A stretch of 35,681 bases of DNA, taken from positions 1 through 35,681 of the forward strand of contig CAZPBC010000019.1 in NCBI GenBank assembly GCA_964584775.1, given 5' to 3'. The translations under genes and the position numbers were made by a program. The notes below the pieces were generated by a model. It saw nothing but the letters and a program-made list of their open reading frames with translations, was not told the origin of the DNA and did not search any database. The DNA comes from CAZPBC01 sp964584775. Lineage in GTDB: Bacteria; Chlamydiota; Chlamydiia; Chlamydiales; SLFE01. Below are positions 1-7,291 of this stretch, one piece after another (the first letter of the stretch is position 1; each line of letters begins with the position of its first letter).

Positions 1-165
1 CTTACTATGTTTATCCGAGGAAAAGGGGTTGAGAAGCTCAAGAAAGCGAATTTAACAAAAGGACAAAAAAATAAGAAGTTCATAACCAAAGACTTATGTA
101 AAATAAATTGTATTATCAGACCCTCAATTAAAGGTCATTTTGATCTCTCTGAGCGGAGCTTCCCC

Positions 166-453
166 TCAAAGCCCTACTGCGCTATTAGCGTATTTTCGTG
201 ACATGAGGAAGATGTCTCTGAAGCGAATTAACGCCAGCATTGGTACTCTTTTTGCATTAAGACTTGTCAGGTTTTTCATAATGCTAAGGTGCTCTAAATC
301 TTTATTAGTAGTACTTCTTGGCAGCTTAATAAGTTATATGTTCGGGCAGTTTTCTTTAATAAATTCGATTAACTCTTTTTTAATGTTAACTCCAATTAAA
401 TTAAGATTATCAGCATATTGAAGTGCGACTTTGTTTTGATTGATAAACTGTTC
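166..453 (-). pseudogene. Decayed leucine-rich-repeat (LRR) protein fragment
   Basis: Read on the minus strand, one frame gives LRR-like sequence: a segment ending in 'FIKENCPNI', an in-frame TAA near 343-345, then further LRR-like sequence containing 'KDLEHLSIMKNLTSLNAK' down to a stop at about 166. 'CPNI..LxLP' followed by 'DLxxLSxxxNLTSLN' is typical of F-box/LRR-type repeats. There is no proper start and no domain before it, so this is a 3' remnant with a nonsense mutation. The 5' boundary is arbitrary: the frame stays open to about 540 but stops looking LRR-like. The alternative is a chance reading frame. Confidence 0.4.
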
Positions 454-581
454 TTTTTTCAAAGGTTTGGGTGTGTTGCGTAACTCACTAGGAAAGAAGG
501 AACAATAGAGAAAAAATGATTTGATAAGTAGAAAAAGCACTGGGTAAACTCTTTATTACAAAAAAATAAGGAGAAAACCCC

Positions 582-800
582 ATGAGGCGCAATCGCAACT
601 GGTCAAAGTATAACAAATCCCTGGCTAACCCTGGTAGTCTGGCTGTCATTGCAAACGCTCCGAACCCTGCAGGACATGCCATCCTCGGCAAACACTTCAA
701 AGATGGAATCAGCCACGTTGGCCTCTTTGTCGCCGCACTCATTCCTATGCTTGTCGTCACTGTCGGCTTCTGGTTTGCTCGTGTCCTGAATTTGATCTAA
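582..800 (+). CDS. Small putative membrane protein, 72 aa
   Basis: This short gene has a strong ribosome binding site, AAGGAGA at 568-574, seven bases before the ATG. The N-terminal half is basic and polar (starts MRRNRNWSKYNKS). The C-terminal third, about residues 45-68, is one hydrophobic stretch ending near Arg67 (VGLFVAALIPMLVV then VGFWFARVLNLI), consistent with a single-pass inner-membrane peptide. I do not recognise a family and assign no function. It lies just upstream of the F-box/ankyrin array, with about 110 bases and the putative promoter region of the first array gene after it. The evidence for its being a gene is the ribosome binding site and the coherent membrane segment. Confidence 0.6.
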   Translation: MRRNRNWSKYNKSLANPGSLAVIANAPNPAGHAILGKHFKDGISHVGLFVAALIPMLVVTVGFWFARVLNLI

Positions 801-803
801 AAA

Positions 804-888
804 CTGATGTCTAAGAATCACGCGTTTTTTCTTTAATCAGCGAGATTCATTACAATTTAAGATAAAAAATCACTCTGTTATAACAGAG
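804..888 (+). promoter_or_regulatory. Putative promoter region and 16-bp palindrome upstream of first F-box/ankyrin gene
   Basis: The block from 804 closely resembles 10153-10212 upstream of another array gene: a shared 'GAATCAC', a T-run, then 'TTTAATCAGC'. TTTAAT (832-837) and TTTAAG (856-861) are 18 bases apart, as in its relative. A perfect 16-bp palindrome, CTCTGTTATAACAGAG, lies at 873-888. It contains TATAAC (879-884), which sits 17 bases after TTTAAG (856-861) and could itself be a -10 box. The palindrome could be an operator over the promoter. Assignment of the boxes is inference. Confidence 0.4.
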
Positions 889-912
889 CTTGTTCAACCT
901 TGAAGTTAACCG

Positions 913-2775
913 ATGATGGAAACAACTCCATTTCTTTGGCCGCTTCCAAATGAAATCGCTCTTTTTGCGATTCGAAACCTTTTGGGGTATGATCTTCTTC
1001 GACTTAAGGAAGTCGATCGTCGCGCCCACCGCCTTGTGATCGAGCTATTCAGCCAGCAAGGTTATTGGAGGTGGCTCGGCTTTACAGTTGGCAAAGAACC
1101 AACTCAACCCCAACTTGGAAGAGCTTTTTCTTTGGTGAAATGTGCAGGCCCAAGACCCTCAATTTTAAATATACCAGCATCCACCTCTCCTTTTAGTTGG
1201 AAGATTATCAGGCGGCTTAACCTGGCCTCACAAGGCAGTCAATTGGATCTTCAACAAGTCGCGAAGCGGGCAGCGAGTTTTGGTGATGCAGGTCTCTGTA
1301 GGAGAGTGATTCAATCAGGAAATTTCTCCAATGTAAGTGAGTGTATGATGAATGCGATTAGAGGCGGACACCTCGATGTCGTAGAAATGTTCCTCGCCAT
1401 GGGTGTTTCTGCCTCTTCAGAGTGTTTTTCTCGTGCAATTAGGGAAGGGCAAATCGCGATCGCTCAATGTCTGACTGCTCATAACCCAGATCTACTGCGT
1501 GAAATATCAAAACTACGATGGGCCGCTTTTTGTGGTAAAACTGAGGATATTCATCAAATCGTATCAAGAAAGCGTGTACGATCATCAGAGGCATTGAAAG
1601 GGGACAATGGACTGCCCAGCCCCCTTCACTTCGCAGCATACAGCGGACAGGTCGGCGCGATTGCAGTTTTGTACAGTCTCGGAGCGAACATTGAAGAAAC
1701 TCGAGATTTTGAAGTAACGGCTTTACATTCTGCTGCCATGAACGGTCATACGGAGGCCATCCAAGAGTTGGTGGATCTTGGATGCTCTATCAAGGCAACG
1801 GACTTTGAAAGGCTCACAGCTCTCCATTATGCAGCCTGGTATGGACAGATTCGTGCCATTATAAAATTAGTGAGTCTTGGGTGTCCAATCGATGCAACCG
1901 ACCTGCATGGGCAAACCGCTTTCCATTGGGCAGCTAGGGAAGGTCACACGGAGGCCATTGACACGTTGGCAGACCTTGGATGCTCCATAGAGGCAATTGA
2001 CCGTCGAAAGCAAACGGCTTTGCATAAGGCAGCTTTGGGTGGTCACACGGATGCCATCAAGGTGTTGATCAAACGTGGATGTCCTGTAGATGCTGTCGAT
2101 TACCCTCAAAGTCAAACCGCTTTACATAAGGCAGCGAAGAATGGTCACTCGTTAGCGCTCAGACAGTTAGTCAAACTGAAGTGTTGTATTGATGCAACCG
2201 ACCTGCTGGCTCATACGGCTCTACACTCTGCGTCGATGAATGGTCACGCAGATGCCATTCGAGAGCTGGTCACTCTTGGATGTCCTATACAGGCTACCGA
2301 CTTTGAAGGGCTCACAGCTCTACATGATGCAGCGATGCATGGCTACGCCCATGCAGTCTCTGTATTGGCAGACCTTGAGTGTGCAATGGAGACAACAGAT
2401 CGTAAGGGGTTAACTGCTCTACACTGGGCAGCTAAATATGGCCACACGGAAGTCATTCAAGAGTTGGTCGATCTCGGATGTCCTATCGACGCAACCGACC
2501 ACCAAGGGCAAACGGCTTTGCAAAAGGCAGCTAGATACGGCTACATGGATGCCATTAAAGAGTGTCTTCGTCTTGGAGCTTCCCTACCAAGAGAAGTCAG
2601 CAAATTCACTAGAGAAGAAATCAATCAACTCCTTGAAGAGGCAAAGAAGGAGATCACAGCTCACAATCTCTGCATCAAATATGGCATCTCTACTTCAACC
2701 TTCTACATCTGGAAAGCCCTCTATGACAACAGCGAGAGAGTGGTCCCTAAAGTGAAGCGGCATAAATCGAGTTAA
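913..2775 (+). CDS. F-box/ankyrin-repeat protein with C-terminal IS3 OrfA-like helix-turn-helix, 620 aa (array gene 1)
   Basis: Residues about 10-57 form an F-box-like segment (LPNEIALFAIRNL, LLRLKEVDRRAH, then YWRWLGF). Residues 65-130 are the family's middle region, and about 145-215 are divergent ankyrin-like helices with 'RWAAFCGKTED'. About ten canonical ankyrin repeats follow (234-562), most with 'LGC(P/S)I' at the loop. The tail is unusual. Residues 565-606 (FTREEINQLLEEAKKE, then LCIKYGISTSTFYIWKALY) match the layout of the N-terminal HTH of IS3-family OrfA transposases. The last residues, PKVKRHKSS, are basic and nuclear-signal-like. The first ATG of an ATGATG pair is chosen because a paralogue at 10241 starts at the matching place. 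No good Shine-Dalgarno is visible. The likely role, by family, is a secreted effector acting as a substrate adaptor of a host SCF ubiquitin ligase; this is inferred. Confidence 0.9.
   Translation: MMETTPFLWPLPNEIALFAIRNLLGYDLLRLKEVDRRAHRLVIELFSQQGYWRWLGFTVGKEPTQPQLGRAFSLVKCAGPRPSILNIPASTSPFSWKIIRRLNLASQGSQLDLQQVAKRAASFGDAGLCRRVIQSGNFSNVSECMMNAIRGGHLDVVEMFLAMGVSASSECFSRAIREGQIAIAQCLTAHNPDLLREISKLRWAAFCGKTEDIHQIVSRKRVRSSEALKGDNGLPSPLHFAAYSGQVGAIAVLYSLGANIEETRDFEVTALHSAAMNGHTEAIQELVDLGCSIKATDFERLTALHYAAWYGQIRAIIKLVSLGCPIDATDLHGQTAFHWAAREGHTEAIDTLADLGCSIEAIDRRKQTALHKAALGGHTDAIKVLIKRGCPVDAVDYPQSQTALHKAAKNGHSLALRQLVKLKCCIDATDLLAHTALHSASMNGHADAIRELVTLGCPIQATDFEGLTALHDAAMHGYAHAVSVLADLECAMETTDRKGLTALHWAAKYGHTEVIQELVDLGCPIDATDHQGQTALQKAARYGYMDAIKECLRLGASLPREVSKFTREEINQLLEEAKKEITAHNLCIKYGISTSTFYIWKALYDNSERVVPKVKRHKSS
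2605..2730 (+). other. Transposase OrfA-like helix-turn-helix tail fused to ankyrin protein
   Basis: This is an in-frame segment encoding about 42 residues at the end of array gene 1. The pattern 'FTREEI..LL.EA', then 'LC.KYGIS.STFY.WK.LY', is the usual layout of the first DNA-binding helices of IS3-family OrfA ('ft.eqi..il.e...v..lcrkhGis.atfY.Wk.ky'). No rest of a transposase, no inverted repeats and no orfB are visible nearby. No other array member carries it. Confidence 0.6.
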
Positions 2776-2782
2776 AGTCGAT

Positions 2783-2833
2783 GAAGGAGAGTCGATCCTG
2801 ACACTCCATAAACTCTACAGCTGAACTTTCATC
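2783..2833 (+). repeat. 3' flank repeat shared with 4332-4383
   Basis: About 51 bases after array gene 1 (GAGTCGATCCTGA, ACTCCAT, then GAAC.TTCATC) recur with few changes after array gene 2 at 4332-4383. The similarity runs back into the codons of the KVKR tail, so 3' ends including untranslated flank were duplicated together. In the first copy the ends (CGATGAAGG and CTTTCATCG) could pair, giving a long weak stem; there is no T-run, so I do not call a terminator. Confidence 0.6.
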
Positions 2834-2909
2834 GGAAAAGTTGTACCTACTTGAGTTGAAAAAAAATTTTAGAAACGTTCACTCAAACATTAAGCCACAC
2901 GCTTTTTCA

Positions 2910-2939
2910 TTTACTCAAAAGGGAGCCTTACAATATAAC
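2910..2939 (+). promoter_or_regulatory. Putative promoter of array gene 2 (shared module)
   Basis: TTTACT (2910-2915), an 18-base spacer and TATAAC (2934-2939) end 26 bases before the ATG. The spacer CAAAAGGGAGCCTTACAA is almost the same before two other array genes (4452-4481 and 22653-22682). This conservation outside coding sequence is the main support. Confidence 0.6.
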
Positions 2940-2965
2940 AACCTTCGTTTACACTCGGAGTCAAA

Positions 2966-4333
2966 ATGGATGTAGCAAGTCCTTTTCTTAGGCAGCTTCC
3001 AGATGAAGTTGTTCTTTTTGCGATTCGAAATCTTTCGGGTTATCAGCTTCTTCGACTCAAGGTAGTGGATCGTCGAGCCCACGATCTTGTCGTCGCGCTT
3101 TTCAAACATGGAGCATATTGGAACTGGCTTGGTTTTCACAATGTACCCACTCAAATCGAAGTTGACCGAGCCTTTTCCGTGATTAAGGATAGATATGAAA
3201 TCGCCTTTTTGATGATTAAGAGAGATAGAATTAGAGGTCAGAGGTTTTCAATTTTAGAAATGCCTGCATCTACTTCTCCTTTGCGCTGGAAGATTCTTAG
3301 TAGACTTAAATTGGTCCGCCATGACATTGAGTCGAAGCCTTATGCAGTATTGAAACGCGCATCAGGTCTTGGTGATGTAGATCTGTGTAGGAAAGCCCTC
3401 GACTCGATCAGGGAGATCTCTCCTCAAGGGGTATTAATAGACTCCATGGAATTTAACTTCAGTATGCTGAAAGCGATTAGGAGGGGACATCTTCATGTCG
3501 TAGAAATGTTTCTAGAGACGGGGTGGTATCCCGATTTAAACTATTTTCTTATAGCTATTCAGGAAGGGCAAATCGCCATCGCCGAACGGTTAGTTTCTCT
3601 AAAACCTGATCTACGTCGTGATATATCAGACCTACAGTGGGCAGCTTTTCTTGGGAGAACAGAAAATTTTAATGAACTCGCAGGGCGACCAGGTGCATTG
3701 GAAGCTTCAGAAGACTTTCCAGGTCCCCTCTTCTTCGCGGCAAGCAGCGGACAAGCAGAAGCTATCGTTGCTTTGCATCATCTTGGGGCCAATATTCTGG
3801 AAACTGACGATACAGGAAAAACGGCTTTACAGGTTGCAGCGAAGCGAGGTCATACGGAAGCCATTAGAGTGTTAAAGGATCTTGGATGCCCCATTGAAGC
3901 CACTGATGAGACAGGAAACACTGCTCTACATGTTGCAGCGAAGCGAGGTCACACGGAAGCCATTAGAGTGTTAATGGATCTTAGATGCAATATGGAAGCC
4001 ACTGACGAAAATGGACTAACGGCTCTTCACTCAGCAGCAAAACATGGCCAAACAGATGCCATTGAAATGTTGGTGAAACTCGGATGTTCTGTCGAAGCAA
4101 CGGATAACCTGGGGCGAACAGCTCTACATTGGGCAGCAGAAAATCGTCATACGGATACGATCAAAAAGTTGTTGGATCGTGGATGTCCATTGAGTGCAAC
4201 GGACAACAAAGGATTAACAGCAAGAGATCTTGCAGTGGGGTATTTTTATCTTGATATCATGGCAGTTTTAAGCGAATACGAAGAGAGGATCGAACCAAAA
4301 GTCAAGCGGCGTAAAGTGGATGGGAGTCCATGA
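2966..4333 (+). CDS. F-box/ankyrin-repeat protein with basic C-terminal tail, 455 aa (array gene 2)
   Basis: The F-box-like segment is at residues about 10-57 (LPDEVVLFAIRNL, LLRLKVVDRRAH, YWNWLGF). The middle region contains 'STSPLRWKILSRLKLV', and a divergent ankyrin pair ends in 'LQWAAFLGRTEN'. Six ankyrin repeats start near residue 251. Repeats 2 and 3 are almost identical in DNA (about 3834-3930 and 3933-4029), so they arose by recent internal duplication. The protein ends in 'PKVKRRKVDGSP', a good match to a monopartite nuclear localisation signal (K-K/R-x-K/R type). The shared promoter module lies just upstream, and the leader is short and without a clear Shine-Dalgarno. The function as a host-directed ubiquitin-ligase adaptor is inferred from domains. 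Confidence 0.9.
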   Translation: MDVASPFLRQLPDEVVLFAIRNLSGYQLLRLKVVDRRAHDLVVALFKHGAYWNWLGFHNVPTQIEVDRAFSVIKDRYEIAFLMIKRDRIRGQRFSILEMPASTSPLRWKILSRLKLVRHDIESKPYAVLKRASGLGDVDLCRKALDSIREISPQGVLIDSMEFNFSMLKAIRRGHLHVVEMFLETGWYPDLNYFLIAIQEGQIAIAERLVSLKPDLRRDISDLQWAAFLGRTENFNELAGRPGALEASEDFPGPLFFAASSGQAEAIVALHHLGANILETDDTGKTALQVAAKRGHTEAIRVLKDLGCPIEATDETGNTALHVAAKRGHTEAIRVLMDLRCNMEATDENGLTALHSAAKHGQTDAIEMLVKLGCSVEATDNLGRTALHWAAENRHTDTIKKLLDRGCPLSATDNKGLTARDLAVGYFYLDIMAVLSEYEERIEPKVKRRKVDGSP

Positions 4334-4451
4334 AGAAGAGTCGATCCTGATACTCCATCAACTTCTCTAGCAGAACCTTCATCACTCTATTTGTAACAAT
4401 TTCAGCTGAGACGACATCTTTTGAAAGATCTCAAGAGTAAAAGCTTTCTCA

Positions 4452-4481
4452 TTTACTCAAAAGAGAGCCTTACTATATAAA
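4452..4481 (+). promoter_or_regulatory. Putative promoter of array gene 3 (shared module)
   Basis: TTTACT (4452-4457), an 18-base spacer CAAAAGAGAGCCTTACTA and TATAAA (4476-4481). This is the same module as upstream of array genes 2 and 14. It precedes the ancestral ATG at 4508, which now opens a frameshifted reading frame. Confidence 0.6.
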
Positions 4482-4560
4482 ACAACTGGTTCAGCTTAAG
4501 ATTCAAAATGATAGAACTAGAATCCTTCTTAAACCGTTTCCGGAAGAAATTGCTCTCCAT

Positions 4561-5208
4561 GTGATAGGATATCTTCCTTGGAAGAGTCTCATGCGATTGA
4601 ATGAAGTCAACAATGACGCCAGGCGGCTAGTAGATGTTCTTTTAAAGAGTGGAGAGTATTGGAGATCGCGCTGCTTTGAGCCACCTCAAGATTTATTAGA
4701 TCGAAACGTCTACTTGGTCAGATGTGAACTTGAAGCAGAAGAAAAGGAAAGATTCGAAGAAGGCGTAGACTCTCCGGAACTGTGGAATCTCTCGATTAGC
4801 ACGCTTCATAAAGCAGCTATACAAGGCAGATCCAGCGCCATTGTAAAGCTTATATTGATGGGTAGGAGCCCCATCGATGCGAAGGATTGCATTGGTCGAA
4901 CGGCGCTACACCTTGCTGCAATGAAAGGTCATATGGATGCCATCATCAAGTTGATAAGCCTTGGATGCGATATAGGAGTCACCGACCGCAAAGGGCGAAC
5001 GGCGTTACATCTTGCAGCGATGAATGGCCATACGGAAATCATGTACATGTTGAAGGATGTCGGATGCGATATTCGAATAGAAGACCACGAGGGTCGAACG
5101 GCGTTACACTTTGCAGCGATGAACGGCGAAATAGAATCCAAAAAGATGTTGGAGAGTCTCCAACATCTGAAAGGGAATAGATCTTGTAATAAACGAAAGC
5201 GCAGTTGA
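4561..5208 (+). CDS. N-terminally damaged, short F-box/ankyrin protein, 215 aa (array gene 3)
   Basis: The open frame starts at GTG 4561 inside the F-box (IGYLPWKSLMRLNEVN, later EYWRSRCF). The family start is the ATG at 4508, which reads MIELESFL like the paralogue at 22709 (MIELQPFL) but hits TGA at 4562. Compared with that paralogue, one T is missing near 4526-4530. Restoring it would give SFLKPFPEEIALHVIGYLP in one frame. The gene also lacks the usual middle region: ankyrin repeats begin near residue 79, and there are four. The C-terminus is basic (NKRKRS). Either a short protein starts at GTG without the first F-box helix, or this is a young pseudogene. The ribosome binding site for the GTG is poor. 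A sequencing error at the T-run is also possible. Confidence 0.6.
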   Translation: MIGYLPWKSLMRLNEVNNDARRLVDVLLKSGEYWRSRCFEPPQDLLDRNVYLVRCELEAEEKERFEEGVDSPELWNLSISTLHKAAIQGRSSAIVKLILMGRSPIDAKDCIGRTALHLAAMKGHMDAIIKLISLGCDIGVTDRKGRTALHLAAMNGHTEIMYMLKDVGCDIRIEDHEGRTALHFAAMNGEIESKKMLESLQHLKGNRSCNKRKRS

Positions 5209-5258
5209 GAAAGTTTATTAAAAAACCGGGTCGAAAGTGACCGTTGGACAGTTTAAAA

Positions 5259-5264
5259 TATAAT
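5259..5264 (+). promoter_or_regulatory. Possible -10 box of array gene 4
   Basis: A perfect TATAAT lies 27 bases before the chosen ATG (5292). No convincing -35 is found at 16-19 bases; the TTGGAC at 5244-5249 is too close. This box sits where an upstream TTG start would be translated, another reason to prefer the ATG. Confidence 0.35.
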
Positions 5265-5291
5265 GAAAATGGTTCAAACCAGGAGTTATCT

Positions 5292-6866
5292 ATGACACTT
5301 TTTTTGTTTCCTTCAACAAAATACCCTTATTCTGTGGTTCAACACCTCTCGGGGTTTGATCTCCTTCGTGTTAAGGGAGTCAGTCGTGATTCGCGCCGGC
5401 GTGTGGTCGAACTTTTGCAAGATACAAACTTTTGGAAGAGTCACGGTTTAAGAGAGTGTACGCCTAATGAATCTCATGTTCAACGAGTTTTTTGGTTAGT
5501 TAGAAGAAGAGCTCCGTGTCGTACGATTTTAGATCTGCCATCATGGATCTCTCCTTTGAGCTGGGCGATGATGAGGGTACTCAAACTGGTCCCTCAAGAC
5601 ATTGGATCGGAGGATCCGCAAACAGTGGCGGAACGTGCAGCCAGTCTTGGTGATGAAGTACTCTGTATGAAGGCGCTCAAATTTCAGGGAGAATGCGTAA
5701 CCCGCTCTAATAAAAGAAAGTGCATGGATGGAGCGATTCGAGGTGGAAATCTCCGTGTGGCTAAACGATTGGCAATTCATAGTCCTGATCTTGTAGAAGA
5801 GCTACAGAGTCGGCAAGGGGCAAATTCGAGTCGTGAAGAAGAGGGCTCGGACCGTTTGTATCGCTTGTCAAATGCCCTTTCTTACGCAGCAATGCAAGGT
5901 GAGACGCGTCTCATCTCAACGTTGGTTTTGGATGAGGATTGTCCTATTGATAATCATGATTCTCTAGACCTAACGGCTTTACATTATGCAGCCTGGCATG
6001 GTCACGTAGATGCCATCACACTGCTGGTGTTTCTTGGAAGTTCTATTGACGGAACTGATTATACAAAGCAAACGGCTCTTCATAAAGCAGCTAGGAGCGG
6101 GAAGACCGAAGCCATCGCTGAGTTGGTGGCTCTTGGGTGTTCTATTGACCAAACTGACTGCGAGGGTCAAACAGCCCTTCATAAAGCAGCCAGGTCTGGT
6201 CACAAAGATGCAACCAGTAAGCTGCTGGATCTCAACTGCCCTATTGATCAAACAGACAGAGGGGGTGAAACGGCTCTACATGTAGCAGCGTGGCATGGTC
6301 ACATAGATGTGATCACAGAGTTGGTCAATCGGGGAGCCAATATTCACGCTGTGGATAATGGAGGAAGAAAGGTTCTACATCTTGCAGCATGGCAAGGACA
6401 CGTGGGTGCTATCAAATTGCTGGTGAACTTCGGATGCTCTGTGGATGTAGTCGATCGTGATAATGGAATGACGCCTCTACATTGGGCAGCGACTGATGGT
6501 CACATAGAAGCTGTCACTGAGCTGATAGCTCTTCACTACAACCTTCATCAAGCAGACAACTTTGGGGAAACAGCACTGCATAAGGCAGCGAAGCATGGCA
6601 ACACAGAGGTCATCAGAAAGTTGTTGGAGCTTGGGTGTTTGATAGACGCACCCAATATCCATGGAGAAACGGCTCTACATCATGCTGCGAGAAATGGTCA
6701 CGCGAGTGCTATCAAAACATTGGTGGAACTTGAATGTTCGGTAGAAGTCACCGACACTCTTGGACGAACGGCTTTAGATTATGCATCCACTCACAAGCAG
6801 ATAGAGTGTTATGAGTTGTTGTCTAGTTTTGGATGCTCTACTGGTGCCCTGCACAAATGGGTTTAG
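5292..6866 (+). CDS. F-box/ankyrin-repeat protein, 524 aa (array gene 4)
   Basis: The ATG at 5292 is chosen because AGGAG (5281-5285) lies seven bases upstream; the frame is open back to a TTG at 5244 that lacks a binding site. The F-box-like segment is divergent (YPYSVVQHLSGFDLLRVKGVSRDS, FWKSHGL). The middle region is recognisable (TILDLPSWISPLSWAMMRVLKLVPQD, read in two parts). Unlike most members it lacks the 'LQWAAFRGKTEE' segment; that place holds a Ser/Glu/Arg-rich linker (SSREEEGSDR). Ten ankyrin repeats run from about residue 192 to the end. The last one degenerates (SSFGCSTGALHKWV), with no basic tail. A host-directed F-box adaptor role is inferred. Confidence 0.88.
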   Translation: MTLFLFPSTKYPYSVVQHLSGFDLLRVKGVSRDSRRRVVELLQDTNFWKSHGLRECTPNESHVQRVFWLVRRRAPCRTILDLPSWISPLSWAMMRVLKLVPQDIGSEDPQTVAERAASLGDEVLCMKALKFQGECVTRSNKRKCMDGAIRGGNLRVAKRLAIHSPDLVEELQSRQGANSSREEEGSDRLYRLSNALSYAAMQGETRLISTLVLDEDCPIDNHDSLDLTALHYAAWHGHVDAITLLVFLGSSIDGTDYTKQTALHKAARSGKTEAIAELVALGCSIDQTDCEGQTALHKAARSGHKDATSKLLDLNCPIDQTDRGGETALHVAAWHGHIDVITELVNRGANIHAVDNGGRKVLHLAAWQGHVGAIKLLVNFGCSVDVVDRDNGMTPLHWAATDGHIEAVTELIALHYNLHQADNFGETALHKAAKHGNTEVIRKLLELGCLIDAPNIHGETALHHAARNGHASAIKTLVELECSVEVTDTLGRTALDYASTHKQIECYELLSSFGCSTGALHKWV

Positions 6867-7017
6867 ACGCTTTATTTAGAATTAACAACGATCTTTCTTT
6901 TGTTATTTTTAAATAATTGAACAACTTAAAATATAAAAATTACAAAATTATTTTTTATCATTTTGATAATTAATTTGTTTTAATATCTTTATTCTTGTTA
7001 ATATCTGGAGGCGCTCG

Positions 7018-7222
7018 ATGTTAGTAGAAAATCCAAATCCATTTCTTTGGCCGCTTCCATTGCCCAATCGCTGCAATGGACTGATTTGGAATAACGGCTC
7101 TAAGTTTTGCAGCTAAGAGCGGTTGTGCTCATGTCGTCAAAGAGTTGGAGAGGCTTGGAGGCTCTAATGACGTACCCGGAATTGTATTGAATTTTGTAGG
7201 AGCCGAAGTCCACGTTAACTAG
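7018..7222 (+). pseudogene. F-box/ankyrin gene remnant with large internal deletion
   Basis: ATG 7018, with a good GGAGG at 7006-7010, encodes MLVENPNPFLWPLP, the family N-terminus (compare MLVENPSP at 8844). At about 7060 the sequence jumps straight to the end of an ankyrin region in another frame: CPIAAMD, stop, FGITALSFAAKSGCAHVV, KELERLGG, then a tail to TAG 7222. Everything from the F-box to the last repeat is deleted. The AT-rich upstream region and binding site are intact, so a peptide of about 20 residues could still be made, but the gene is dead. It fills much of the 6867-7291 gap between genes; the rest of that gap is AT-rich, presumably promoter. Confidence 0.8.
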
Positions 7223-7291
7223 CTTCTATAGGGATAGGTCTTCTGGGTTAGTTAGTAAATAATAAAGTTCATTCAAAGTTGGAGAGATTCG

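Noticed and set aside
7..201. A 64-residue plus-strand open frame at the window start
   Set aside because: No Shine-Dalgarno, Lys-rich composition with no recognisable pattern, and it overlaps the LRR remnant on the other strand.
2605..2730. A complete IS3 insertion sequence
   Set aside because: Only an OrfA-like N-terminal segment is present, fused in frame; no orfB, inverted repeats or target duplication seen.
5244..5291. Upstream TTG start extending array gene 4 by 16 residues
   Set aside because: The extension overlaps a TATAAT and has no binding site, while ATG 5292 has AGGAG at the right distance.
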